Shown: one piece after another, positions 54,701 through 64,000 of the stretch
How the letters are laid out: each line of letters opens with the position of its first letter
Position numbering within the stretch: the first letter of the stretch is position 1
Assembly (NCBI GenBank): GCA_904066235.2
Contig: CAJFCV020000003.1
Span: forward strand, 186,001 to 250,000
DNA from: Bursaphelenchus xylophilus
Lineage: Eukaryota > Nematoda > Chromadorea > Rhabditida > Aphelenchoididae
Reading direction: 5' to 3'
Length of the DNA: 64,000 nt
Program-made: the position numbers and the translations under genes
The notes under the pieces: generated by a model
What the model was told of the DNA's origin: nothing
Database searches by the model: none
Seen by the model: the letters and a program-made list of their open reading frames with translations, nothing else

Positions 54701-56895
54701 TTCATGGCTATTTCTACCGTAGAGTATAATATTTCCTCGAAAAATCATTTTTTTTCCGCACGAAACTGACAAAGATATGGCCAGAAAGTGTTTCACGGTC
54801 TGACCGCTCTCCGCGCTTTGCGTGCTCTCTCGGCCGCAAAGATTGTTGAATTTTTTGGCTGCGACTGCAAAACGTGAGCTAAATCTTTCAATAATTTACA
54901 GTGGGGGACCTGATCCAGTGGCAAAAAACGTACCATTTTGCATCCGGGAGGTATCAAAAATGTGGCAAAATGCTTCCCTCTCCAGGTGAAAAAAACATCG
55001 TTTTGAAGGGCGCGCTTTTGAAATCGGAGTTTTTCACTTGGAGAGGGAGGTATCAGACCCCACTGTGTATGTGGCCTATGCCCGATATGTGTGCAAAATT
55101 TTCTTGCTTGGAGTACCTCTCTTGTAAGTGCAAATTTGAGTGAAATTTTCACAAACATTTGTCAGATTGTTAGCTTCAAAAAACCTCTGTACAAAGCACT
55201 TTGATTTTTTGCACTAATATTTTCCCACATTTTGTTGCCTTTTCGATTCCGTAATCACGAACTTCATCCCCTCTATAACCCATAAAATTATGTTTTATCA
55301 CAAGTATTACTCCCGCTCCGATAAGTCTGCCCATTTCAGTCGGGCGTTAAACGTCAGCGTCCGCCATTAACCCCGTCCCGGCTAATCAGCGGAGGCTGGG
55401 AGATTGTTATCGGGGGTCGAGAGCCGTTTTCTGCACCCTGCCACACCCAAATTCTGCCCCCGGGGTTAAATTTTGATTTTGGTAAATATTTAACGTCAAG
55501 AAAAAAATGCCGCCGTTTCGCAAATTCAGCGCTGATAAGGAGAGTTCAGCTTGGGTCGCATGCTATATTAGGAATGTTGTCATTTGAGGGATTAACCGAA
55601 AATTTAACTCAAGAACCAACAAAGTTTGAAAAAATAAAAGTGTTCGTATAAAATGGCTGGTGTCTTGGCTATCGTTGAAAAGTCAGGGCTACACCCTTGA
55701 AGGACTAATCTACACCCTGCAAAGAAGATTGATGCAAAATGTTGGAAAAACTGAGAACCTTGGGTCAAGTCTTCCCCTCGAAAAAAAGATCGAGCATAAT
55801 GAAGTTTTTCGTATAAAATGTCTCTTGGGTAATTACTAACAAACCCTGTCACAGAACGAAAATTGAGCTACGCATAGAAACATCTGCTTTACTATATTTA
55901 TTGGGACCGTTGAGTCAACTCTTCCGCTCAATAATCAAAAAGTCCCATCTTGTTCTAGTTTGAAAATCTATCCGCTATTACAGTTAAAAACATTGAACTA
56001 ACCCTAAAAACATTTATTTTACCATTTGAAAAACCTTTTTCCTATCACTGGGTCAACTCTTCCCCTCAAAGCCAAAAAGTCCACCCTTGCCCTAGCTTGA
56101 AAATCTATCCTCTATTACAGTTAAAAACATCAAAAAAGTCCTAAAAACATCTGTTTTACTATATGAAAAAATTTTTCCCCACCACTGGGTCAACTCTTCC
56201 CCTCAAAGCCAACCAGTCCCCCCTTGCCCTAGTTTGAAAACATTCCCCCCTAAATTAGTTTCAGTTAATCTGCATAAACAGTAAACATATCAAATGTAAT
56301 CAACAATCTCGTCATTTTAATCCCAATAACAACAAGCTGTGGTGTTGCGTCATTTCGTCAGCTGACCAATGATAGCCTATCATTGAAATGAGCAACGGAG
56401 AAGCGGATTGTAGAGGGTGTGGGTGGGGGGAAAACACAAATCATTGTTGTTGTTTCTTTTTTACAAAACGTTTCCGGAGGTGCATTAAAAAGGTTTGCAG
56501 AAAGGCACGTTTACATATTGGAAATATGGAAAAACGCAAAAAAATGCAAAAAATACAGTAATCTTACATTTAAAAAAACTTTTATGGTCATCAAAAATTT
56601 CAGAAGACCAAAATCAGCTTTTAAACATCAAAAAACATCTTACCGCTCCATTATTTCCATGGCTACTTTGCTCTCCATTCATGTTGCCCATCCCGCCAAA
56701 CGAATCCCGTCCGAAGGCCTCGATGTGCTTCAAATCCTCCGGAATCCCATCAAACTCATCGCCAGCGAATCCATTTGGTCGGAGCCGAGCAATCGGCCCT
56801 CCAAAGCCGGCGTCGTTCTCATTGTCGTCGATTTCGGACATGTCTGGTGACGAAGCTGCAGTCCAATTGCAGAGCAAGTCCGATGGCTGCTGCAT
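46151..56895 (-). CDS. Pointed-domain ETS transcription factor, SPDEF-like
   Basis: Six exons (56895-56644, 52183-51964, 51281-51090, 48012-47582, 47065-46804, 46347-46151) join in phase to 517 aa. Residues 158-221 form the Pointed/SAM domain (SQWTIDHCNSWLNEM, LTGKNLMEM). Residues 426-508 form the ETS domain: HLWHFIKELL, CVRWVDREDGTFKI, the recognition helix MNYDKLSRSLRQYY with the two base-contact arginines R483 and R486, then KKGIIQKP and LVYKF. The Pointed-then-ETS order, HLWHFIKELL and KGIIQKP most resemble SPDEF/PDEF. A sumoylation-type IKIEP motif centres on K102. The linker is Ser-rich, then Gln-rich. It should bind GGAA/GGAT sites in the nucleus; target processes are unknown here. Intron 1 is about 4.5 kb. 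Confidence 0.93.
46539..46774. repeat. CAGTGGGGGACC-family MITE in an ETS intron
   Basis: CAGTGACGGACCC left and GGTCCTCCACTG right, both flanked by TA; it splits the ETS domain coding exons. Confidence 0.85.
48788..49034. repeat. CAGTGGGGGACC-family MITE, diverged
   Basis: GTGGCGGACCTGATCCA and GGATCAGGTCCCTTATTG ends; intron 3 of the ETS gene. Confidence 0.75.
49229..49452. repeat. CAGTGGGGGACC-family MITE, second copy in intron 3
   Basis: Left CAGTGAAGGACCTTATCCA; the right end is lost after ATGGTACGTTTTTTG. Confidence 0.75.
49529..50060. promoter_or_regulatory. Candidate intronic enhancer with GATA-type sites
   Basis: A repeat-free, GC-balanced stretch in ETS intron 3 contains ACTGATAA (49529-49536), CTGATAA (49764-49770) and CTGATAAGG (49845-49853), the extended GATA site of nematode gut factors, plus CAGCTG. 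Similar unique sequence continues at 50280-50620. Enhancer function is inference. Confidence 0.35.
51338..51835. repeat. Hairpin-forming GAGTCAAGTGTTTCTCTC repeats
   Basis: GAGACAAGTGTTTCTCTC and GAGAGAAACACTTGACTC alternate so that each pair can fold into an 18-bp hairpin (51643-51685 and 51780-51828). A partial unit lies at 51350-51550. A run of about 24 A lies at 51735-51758. Intron 2 of the ETS gene. Confidence 0.7.
53189..53242. promoter_or_regulatory. CCGGAA cluster in ETS intron 1
   Basis: CCGGAAAT (53189), CCGGAAAA (53221) and CCGGAACT (53235) lie within 54 bases. CCGGAA is the ETS-family core, so autoregulation is possible. Confidence 0.35.
53518..53880. repeat. Interspersed repeat, GCCGTTGGATGGTCGG family, longest copy
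   Basis: AAGCCGTTGGATGGTCGGCG, TTTTCTAATTTTAGCTATTA and the end AGTCGTAGCGCC; intron 1 of the ETS gene. Confidence 0.75.
54520..55130. repeat. Harbinger-like MITE with a nested CAGTGG MITE
   Basis: Left TTTGCGACGCTCAGATTTTA, body AAAAGTTTCATGGCTATTTC and right CTTGGAGTACCTCTCTTG, interrupted by the element at 54899-55065. Confidence 0.75.
54899..55065. repeat. CAGTGGGGGACC MITE, internally deleted
   Basis: Perfect left end CAGTGGGGGACCTGATCC; the right arm jumps from GAGAGGGAGGTATCA to GACCCCACTG. TA precedes it. Confidence 0.8.
55745..56240. repeat. Tandem units with GGGTCAACTCTTCCCCTCAA
   Basis: About four imperfect units of some 130-150 bases, each with GGTCAA(C/G)TCTTCCCCTC, TTGAAAATCTATCC and ACATCTGTTTTAC. 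The motif is a variant of the GAGTCAAGTGTTTCTCTC sequence at 51338-51835. ETS intron 1. Confidence 0.7.
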
Positions 56896-59800
56896 GGTAG
56901 ATTTCTGTCGGGTGGTTGTAGATGCTGTAGAGAATATATCGGAAGCCGGTATGGAACTCTTAAGTGTTTGATGTTTGAGGAATTCGAATTTTTTGAAAAA
57001 CGTTGATCTGATGAGAGGGTCAGAAGAAGTAAAGATTTTCCAAAATTCTTAAGCTTGTGAGATAAATATTGATGTCCAGATCAAAGAATGTGTTATATAG
57101 ATTATGCTGCAGAAGAAATAGTATGCAGCCGGTCGATATTATGCAAGAAACAAACGATATTCTAATTTCTTCAAATTTTGGCGACCAAAATTTTAATTTT
57201 AATATTATGCTTTCTCCAGTAGATTTGTCTATTGAAACTGTATTTCAATACATTTAGTAGACACTGTAGATACTGTAGAGTTGTTGTAGAGTAATTATGC
57301 AATAGTAATTTGATCGTATTTCAGCCTAATCCTCCATTAATCCAAGAAAATTCCAATCAGCGTAGTTTCCAAGTTTTTGAGGCGAATCCAAAAAATCACC
57401 GCTTAACGAAGCCCGAAATTCCGATGAAACCGTACCTGAAAGTGCAAGAGTTAAGTGGATTAAGTTTACAGCCAATAAACTTTAATTAACACCGCCACGC
57501 GAACATTACATAAAACAAGAGTGTAACAAACTTCGATCCATTGTGGCAAAGATGTAAACTTGTGTAAAACGCGCGTAGATTACCGTTTCTCACAGCGCCG
57601 GCATTTTTTGCACCGTGTTTTTACGGTCGCCTTTTTCGTAAATTCGTCGAAATTAAAGTCCGTAAAATTCGGTCGTAACGACCGGAAATCTTGTTTAAGG
57701 CTGATAAGCGTTTCCGGTAATTGAAGAGATTACAAGAAATCATAATTTCCGGAAACGAATTTTGTTTGTTTTCGGCGAATTATCACCGGAAATCATAAGA
57801 CCAACGGGAAAAAAGCGAGCCGACTACACTTTATCATGTTTTACACGACTGTTGGAGCAACTGATAGCGAAGGTTGCAAAAATTGATGTCTTATGTGAGG
57901 ATTGTTGTTTGCGTCAACAATCCACCCAATTTTGAGCGGAAATAACAATGAGAGGAAGAGTTGACCCAACTTGGGTCAAGTGTTTCTCTCGACGAAAATG
58001 GCGTTTATAAAGGTAATGAGGTAATTTACAAGTACTACAAGTAACAAGAGAGGTCTAATTAAGTTAGATACACCTAAATTTTTTCCTATTAAGCCGGCTC
58101 AAACAGTAAAATTCCATAAAATCGGAGAATTGTAAATTGTTACAATACTAAACTTCCGCTGGGAAAAAAGAAGAACAAGGCACGCCAATTCGCAGAAAAT
58201 CTCACTGTGGAAACTTCGGCCACATCAGACTGTTGATTTCCATTGCACTTTTAAATGTACTCAAAGGTTTTCTTCCGGTTTAAAGTTTTCAACATTTCAG
58301 TTTAAAAAAGTACTATAACCGCAGTATGGTAAAGAAAAAAGTGATGGAATTGCTCCACAATGTCCTTAAAAATCTTAAAACGCGATTAAACCCCTTATAA
58401 CATTAAAAGATCCAGACTTTTCGGCCTGTCTGGACCGAAAACCAAACTTTTCCCCCGGACGTTCAGTTCCTACACCTTGGGCAGGCCTTATATAGAGGAG
58501 AAAGTGCAAAGAACCTTATGAAATTTAGGTTTTAAATCGCGTGCGCGCTTGTTTTTATGTCACCGACTTTAAACTTTTTGGCGCACAAGAATTCGGCCGA
58601 AAAAAGATGGCATTTCGGGCGCGCTAAAAATACCGAAAATTTGTAGTCGAGAGATCGTTACGAATCGAGCGTTTATAACATTTTTTTGGATGATATGACG
58701 CAAGAAGCCCTTCGAAATTTCTTACAAATCAAGTTTGCTTTCTAGAGGGCCTATTTTGGAAATAGCCGTTGATTAATTCGAAGCCGACAGCCTGATTTCT
58801 TTAAAATTATGCATACGTGTTCTGTTCGAGTTCCAGATCAAACCATGAAAATCTTGGTTTGCGGTTTTCAGGCAGTGCTGAGATATTCAACGATCTTTGA
58901 AAGTAAGACAGTATGGAAAATGGGGAGAGACGGAGATAAAAAAAATGTTTTTGTCCGCATTTCTTTGAATTTTTAGTCGAAAAAATCGATTTTTTAGCAG
59001 GCTTTTGTTCTATGTGAGGAGCAGAAAACCATTTTTTACTTTGAAGGTCTCAAAAAATGCCACATTTTGATCATATTTTTATCTAAAAATCTCAAATTTT
59101 TTTGCAAAAACAAGCTAAAAATCTCGGATTTTTTTACCAGTACTGTATATGTTCCTATACAGCTAGCTTCGGAGAGAATTATTTTTATTTTTTGAATATT
59201 TTTTTGACATTTCTCAATTTTTGAAACTGCTGATCGAACCGAACAAAACAAAGTATATATCGGTTATCAGGAAGCAAGCCTTGGATGGCTGCACCCACTC
59301 AAAATTCCCTGAAAAACGCAGTGGATAGCACATGATAAAAGGCGCATAAAAATAGAACCTGCAGCGGTCACGATGGCCTGTCAAGTTCAAGGAATTAATT
59401 GGGCAGAATGGTGGAAAAAATACTGTAATTTTGAAATCAAATAAGCAAGTGGTTTGTGTCATCACAAAAAAATTTGTTTTTGTTTCAATCATTGCAAAAA
59501 TTAGGCCAAAAGTAAAAGTAAAAATTTCCAAAATTTTGTCAAAATAGTCTATCAAAAAGCTAAAAAATTCTCGATATGTAATGACCGGATTTTCTTCAAA
59601 TTTTGGGCTCATATACTGCATATACCACTAATCAATTTCTAAAACTTTTAGCGTTGTCAAAATTTGGCAAAATTTCAAAAAAAAATCCCAAAAAATATCT
59701 TCAAAAATCACAAGGTGCGCTCAAAAGCAACCATTTTCCTGGTTGTTGATGCCAATGGAATGCAGCTCAAAGGGAACACTGAAACTTTCGGGCGCTGATA

Positions 59801-59950
59801 ACAACTTTTTTAGGCCATAACCGCGGAGTTCAGGTCTTGATTACTGCAGAAACAGGGATAGTTCCTGATAAAAGTTGCTGCTTTGGAACACTTGATTAGA
59901 CTTTTTTGGAAGAGAAAACAACAATAAGACCTTCTAAAGCTTGAAAAAAA
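56896..59950. other. Upstream region of the ETS gene
   Basis: No coding gene is supported. 57330-57900 and 58140-58700 are GC-balanced, unique and contain CCGGAA sites, CTGATAA (57701-57707) and TATATAG (58489-58495). 57955-58003 carries GGGTCAAGTGTTTCTCTCGA. 58800-59650 is AT-rich with degenerate repeats. Confidence 0.45.
57682..57793. promoter_or_regulatory. CCGGAA cluster upstream of the ETS gene
   Basis: CCGGAAAT at 57682, TTTCCGG at 57711, palindromic TTTCCGGAAA at 57746 and CCGGAAAT at 57786, about 0.8-0.9 kb upstream of the start ATG. ETS-type sites suggest self- or cross-regulation. Confidence 0.4.
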
Positions 59951-60398
59951 ATTAACAGGAAGTACTCCAAGTGCGACGCTCAGATTTTGATGAAACTTGG
60001 CACAAATTTAGAATAATTTTTTTCTAAGATACATGCGAGAATCCTAGCTCGCACTTTGCAGAAACAACCGAGATTTTTAGATCGAAAGTCGGCCAAAATT
60101 TAGGACTTTTTGCCGAATTTCGGCACGAAAAGTTTCATGCCTATTTCTACCGTAAAGGATAATATTTCTACAAAAAATCAAATTTTACCGCGCGAAACTG
60201 CCAAAGTTATGACCAAAAAGCGTTTTCTCTCTGACCACGTTTAGCGTGCTCTCTCGGCGGCAAAAATCGTTTGATATCTCGGCGGCGCCCGCAAAGCGCG
60301 AGCTAAAACTTTCAGGAATTCATATTGGGTCCATACCCGACGTGTGTGCAAAATATAAAGAAAATCTGAGCGTCGCACTTGGAGTACTTCCCCTGTAA
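59951..60398. repeat. Harbinger-like MITE, well preserved
   Basis: AGTACTCCAAGTGCGACGCTC and the complement at the right end with CTTCCCCTG; TAA on both sides. Confidence 0.85.
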
Positions 60399-60831
60399 TT
60401 AAAAAAATAATTTCAAATTAAAAATTTCGAAATCTCAAAAAAAAATTTTTTGCCGCTAAATTATTCATTATGTGTCATTTTTCAATGCCCAAAATTTTAC
60501 TCAACATACGATGACCATAACCCACGTAAAACTAAAAACTTTCTAAAACCCAAAAATTGATGACTAGTATAATATAAAGCCTCTCTCAAGATCATGCTCG
60601 CCACAAAAACCCGCACTTTGATGGACATTCTTCCTTTACTCTCGCTTTCCGGCCATTTTTTACAATAAAAAGTGCCGATTTCAATGGGAAACCCGCCGAT
60701 CTTCGCGCATCTTTTTATTCGCCCTTTTCGGGGAGGGAATTTCTGAGAAAATTCGCGACTTTTGGCCAAAAAATCGAAAATAAAGTGCAAAATAAGAGTT
60801 GGAAAATACTGTAAAGACTCTAATTCTTCTT
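60399..60831. other. AT-rich spacer between two MITEs
   Basis: No gene is supported. Confidence 0.5.
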
Positions 60832-61279
60832 ACAGGGGAAGTTCTCCAAGTGCGACGCTCAGATTTTCTTTAAATTTTGCACACACGGCTATGGACTAAA
60901 CATCAATTCCTGAAAGTTTTAGCTCGCGCTTTGCGGGCGCCGCCGAGATATCGAACGATTTTTGCCGCCGAGAGAGCACGCTAAACGTGGAGAGCGGTCA
61001 GAGAGAAAACACCTTTTTGGCCATAACTTTGGCAATTTTGTGCGGAAAAATTTGATTTTTTGTAGAAACATTATCCTTTATGTTAGAAATATGCATGAAA
61101 CTTTTCGTGCCGAAATTCGGCAAAAAGTCCTAAATTTTGGCCGACTTTCGATCTAAAAATCTCGGTTGTTTCTGCAAAGCGGGAGCTAGGCTTCTTGCAT
61201 ATATCTTAGAAAAAATTATTCTAAATTTATGCCAAGTTTCATAAAAATCTGAGCGTCGCACTTGGAGTACTTCCCCTGT
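60832..61279. repeat. Harbinger-like MITE, opposite orientation
   Basis: CAGGGGAAGTTCTCCAAGTG left end after TTA; right end CACTTGGAGTACTTCCCCTG before TTA. The body is inverted relative to 59951-60398. Confidence 0.87.
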
Positions 61280-61292
61280 TAATACTATGATT

Positions 61293-61381
61293 TTCGAAAG
61301 TGCGTAGACTTTTGTCGCGACGCACAGTGCATTTTGCGTTTTTGCAGGGTGCGGAAAAAAGTCTACGCACTTTTAAAAAGT
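61293..61381. repeat. Small MITE with AAAGTGCGTAGACTTTT ends
   Basis: Arms GAAAGTGCGTAGACTTTT and AAAAGTCTACGCACTTTT around GCACAGTGCATTTTGCG. A relative is at 5167-5285. Confidence 0.75.
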
Positions 61382-63374
61382 CGTAAAATTCTTTGAAAAT
61401 GAAAGCAAAAAAGTGAAAAAAAATCAATTATAGCAAAATAAAAAATTTTATAGCCCTCCATTTCCCCTACAATAGGAGACTTTCGATTTTCGGCGATTTC
61501 ACTTTCGAAAGTTGTTTGACCTCTCGCGCCCCTCCAGAAAAACGTCTAATAAGCCCATTTTCGGCGCGGAAAATTTCCGAATTTTTTGTCTTCGGCGATT
61601 ATTTTGACCTACATAACGAGTAAGATCTTGAAGCGCCGCCGTCTTCAAGCACCTTAATAAGAGTTCGAATTCCATTTCAATTATTGCCGTTTGTCATGCA
61701 GAGTGAAAGCGGAGGGAAAGGGATTGCGCCAAGGAGGGGGTGTTAACCCAATTAGGGTCTAATTAGAAGCGAAATATTTGAATAAATCCAAAAAATCAAA
61801 AAATCATTTTTTTTTGATGACTAAAGAAAAAAGTTTTGTATTTCAAAAAGTTTGCGGTAAAATTTCATGAAATTTTGAATGGATAATCTCGGTGGTATAG
61901 ATTTTAATTCCTGAAAATTTTAGCTAACGCTTTGCAATGACCGACGAGATATTCAACAAAAAAAAATTTTGGAATTGGAAAAAAAATCATTTATTTTTTC
62001 AATTACTCGACCAAAAAATCGACCTATTCCAGCTAAAAACTTCACAAAAACCTTAGAAAATACATTTGCAATTTTTTGAAAATTTAATTCAACCCAAAAA
62101 GCATTAAAATTAAGAAAAATTTTTGAATTAAAATTCCGAACAAGTCCAAAAATCGAAACAAATTTTTTGAGACCACACGTTTCGAAAGTGTTCTCAACAA
62201 TAGGATGCGTTATAGAAATTAATATTCGCCGAAAAAAATTCCAAAAAAAAACATTGAATTCTGCGCAAAAATTAAAATACGCTCGAAAGAGGTGATTAAA
62301 ATATGGAAATCAGGTAGAAAACGGGGATAAAAGATATTAGGGAGTGTAAAAATTTTTTGAGGGAAGAAAAAAAATTTCGAAATGCTTATTTATCATCAAA
62401 ATTGGGAAAAAATTTGAGTTTTTTTTTGAAAATTTGAAAATTTTTTTTGGTTTTAAAATTTCAGACTTTATGGGAAGTGAAGTGTAAAATATTTCTACCA
62501 AAAAAATGTGTTTTCCAAGTGGAGTTCAAAAAGTTATGGCTAATAAAGGCATTTTTGTCTGGCCGACTCTCCTCATTTTGCGTGCTCTCTCGGAAAAAGA
62601 TCGATGAATGTCTTGGCCTAGGAGGGAAAAAGACGAACAAAAATTTCCATGGTTGTTTTGGGACCTATGTGGAGTATATATGCAAAAAAGTTTAAAAAAT
62701 ATATTTGGGGTGAGTCGATTTTTTTTTGAAAATTTTGCTCCATTATTCCGGGCATGCAAAAAAATTTTTTTATAATTGAAAATTAACTTTAGAAATTTTC
62801 TAATTGATGAGGGAGCCCTTCAAGCTTCAAAAAACTACTTTAATTTATAAAATTGCCAAATTTTTTTTAATTTTCACCTCAAACTACAGTACTCCCCCAG
62901 AAAATCGTTGAGAGAATCCCAACCCAGCACCGAAATGACCGCAAATTTGCGTCGGATCCCCAAGAAAAAATCGCCTTTACAGCTTTGGAGAAAGCGAAAG
63001 TTCCGCCGCCGGCAACGCCGGGTAACCTTTCCTCGACCTGCTTTCACTGCCCCGTCTAAATTGAGATTAGACGTTTTTGCGCTCCATCTTAAGGTGAAAA
63101 TCAGTGAAAGTCGGTCAGTCGGGCGCGGCAGATACTCCCCCCTTCTGGATCATAAAAAAACGCTGTGCCGAAAACGGGGCGCGAGAGAAATTACCCGCAG
63201 GGCTTGCAGGTTCAGCGCCAGCGGCGCTTGTTGCTAAACAAATTCTGGAGCGGGGGAAATGGAGGTTAATGGAGGGGGTGGAAGAAGCGTAGAGAGTTTT
63301 TTTCAAAAATCAAAAATTGATTTTTTCTTTGAAATTTAATTAAAAATCGATTTTTTCTTCGAAATTTTTGAAAT
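61382..63374. other. Intergenic stretch
   Basis: 61480-61760 and 62880-63290 are unique and GC-balanced. The latter has frames on both strands, but none has splice sites or protein-like composition. 61760-62880 is AT-rich with a degenerate Harbinger-like fragment (TCCTCATTTTGCGTGCTCTC near 62570). No gene is supported. Confidence 0.4.
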
Positions 63375-63812
63375 TTGAAGTACTCCAAGTGCGACGCTCA
63401 GATTTTCTTCAAATTTTACAGACATGTTGGGTGAACTTTAAATATTAATTCCTCAAAATTTTAGCTTGCGCGTCGCAGGCGGCGCCGAGATACTGAACGA
63501 TCTTTTCTGCCGAGGGAGCACACAAAAAGCGGAGAGCGCTCAAAGAAAAAATCCTTTTTGGCCACAACTTTGTTCGTTTCGCTCGGAAAAAATTGATTTT
63601 TTGTGGAAACATTACACTCTATGGTAGAAATAGGTATAAAACTTTTCGTACCGAAATTGAAAAAAAAAATTATCAAATTTTTGCCAACTTTCGACCCAAA
63701 AATCTCGGTAGTTTTTGCAAAACGCTAGCTAGAATTTTCGCATATATATTTTTAAAAATTATTCTAAATATATGCCAAGTTTCATCGAAATCTAAGCGTG
63801 TCAATTGGGTTA
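63375..63812. repeat. Harbinger-like MITE, diverged right end
   Basis: AGTACTCCAAGTGCGACGCTC left end; body as in the other copies; right end degraded to TCTAAGCGTGTCAATTGG. Confidence 0.75.
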
Positions 63813-64000
63813 ATCCCCTTGGAAAATCAAAAAAAAACGAAATTTCCATAAAATCAGCAACTTAGAACTGAAAAAAACATTCATCAAGATGAAAAAAATA
63901 AATTTTCAATTTCGAAAAATATTTCCAAAGAAATTTTAGGTCGGATTTTTTTGATCGAAAAAATCTCAGACATCATGGAAAATGAGGAGAGCAGGGCAGA

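Noticed and set aside
59214..59621. 135-codon minus-strand frame with Phe-rich hydrophobic segments
   Set aside because: Composition follows the local T-rich base bias; no splice sites, no recognisable transmembrane family pattern and no poly(A) signal context.
62908..63237. 109-codon Arg/Lys-rich frame
   Set aside because: Both strands are open in this GC-balanced segment and neither has splice sites or recognisable motifs. It could be regulatory DNA.

Overview
The window reads as chromadorean nematode nuclear DNA. Coding exons are short and split by introns that begin GTAAG/GTGAG and end TTTCAG or TTTTAG. Several genes have an acceptor-like TTTCAG just upstream of the start ATG, as expected for spliced-leader trans-splicing. 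The protein families fit as well: a CPG4-like secreted protein, a DUF229 membrane protein, and a Pointed/ETS factor. The species is not identifiable by eye. Exon joins are read from splice consensus and codon phase, with no transcript evidence.

Layout: (1) 1-1974 (-) is a Ser/Pro-rich gene of unknown function, divergent from a secreted cysteine-patterned CPG4-like gene at 2590-5665 (+). The latter converges with a DUF229 type II membrane protein at 5925-10300 (-). (2) 10.3-15.4 kb is almost all mobile DNA: palindromic PIF/Harbinger-like and hAT-like non-autonomous elements, two of which carry tRNA-like modules in both arms. (3) 15.4-20.0 kb holds a tandem array of six intronless genes for tiny secreted peptides (44-54 aa), most with eight cysteines in about 33 mature residues, on duplicated promoter and 3' blocks. 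(4) 21030-24626 (+) is a 9-exon gene resembling an internal HEAT-repeat part of TRRAP, with no FAT or kinase region. (5) 25-30 kb contains an unrecognised minus-strand gene seen only as isolated exons among repeats. (6) 31344-33536 (+) encodes a docking-type protein with two APPRPPK motifs. (7) 35610-44585 (+) encodes a 1776-aa chromodomain protein with a very long Gln-rich tail. (8) 46151-56895 (-) encodes a Pointed plus ETS transcription factor (SPDEF-like) with a 4.5-kb first intron. (9) 56.9-64 kb is upstream and intergenic DNA with repeats and a CCGGAA cluster.

About half the non-coding DNA belongs to a few palindromic MITE-like families: a TA-flanked CAGTGGGGGACC family (about 14 copies), a TWA-flanked Harbinger-like family, an AGTCTGTCGGGAAAATAA family, and larger fold-back elements. 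They sit in introns of nearly every gene.

The best candidate for an undescribed system is the cysteine-rich micro-peptide array. Its paralogues share signal peptide, start region and 3' end, but differ in the mature part and in cysteine number. That pattern is typical of fast-evolving defence or effector families. One member shares its upstream segment with the upstream segment of the TRRAP-like gene.
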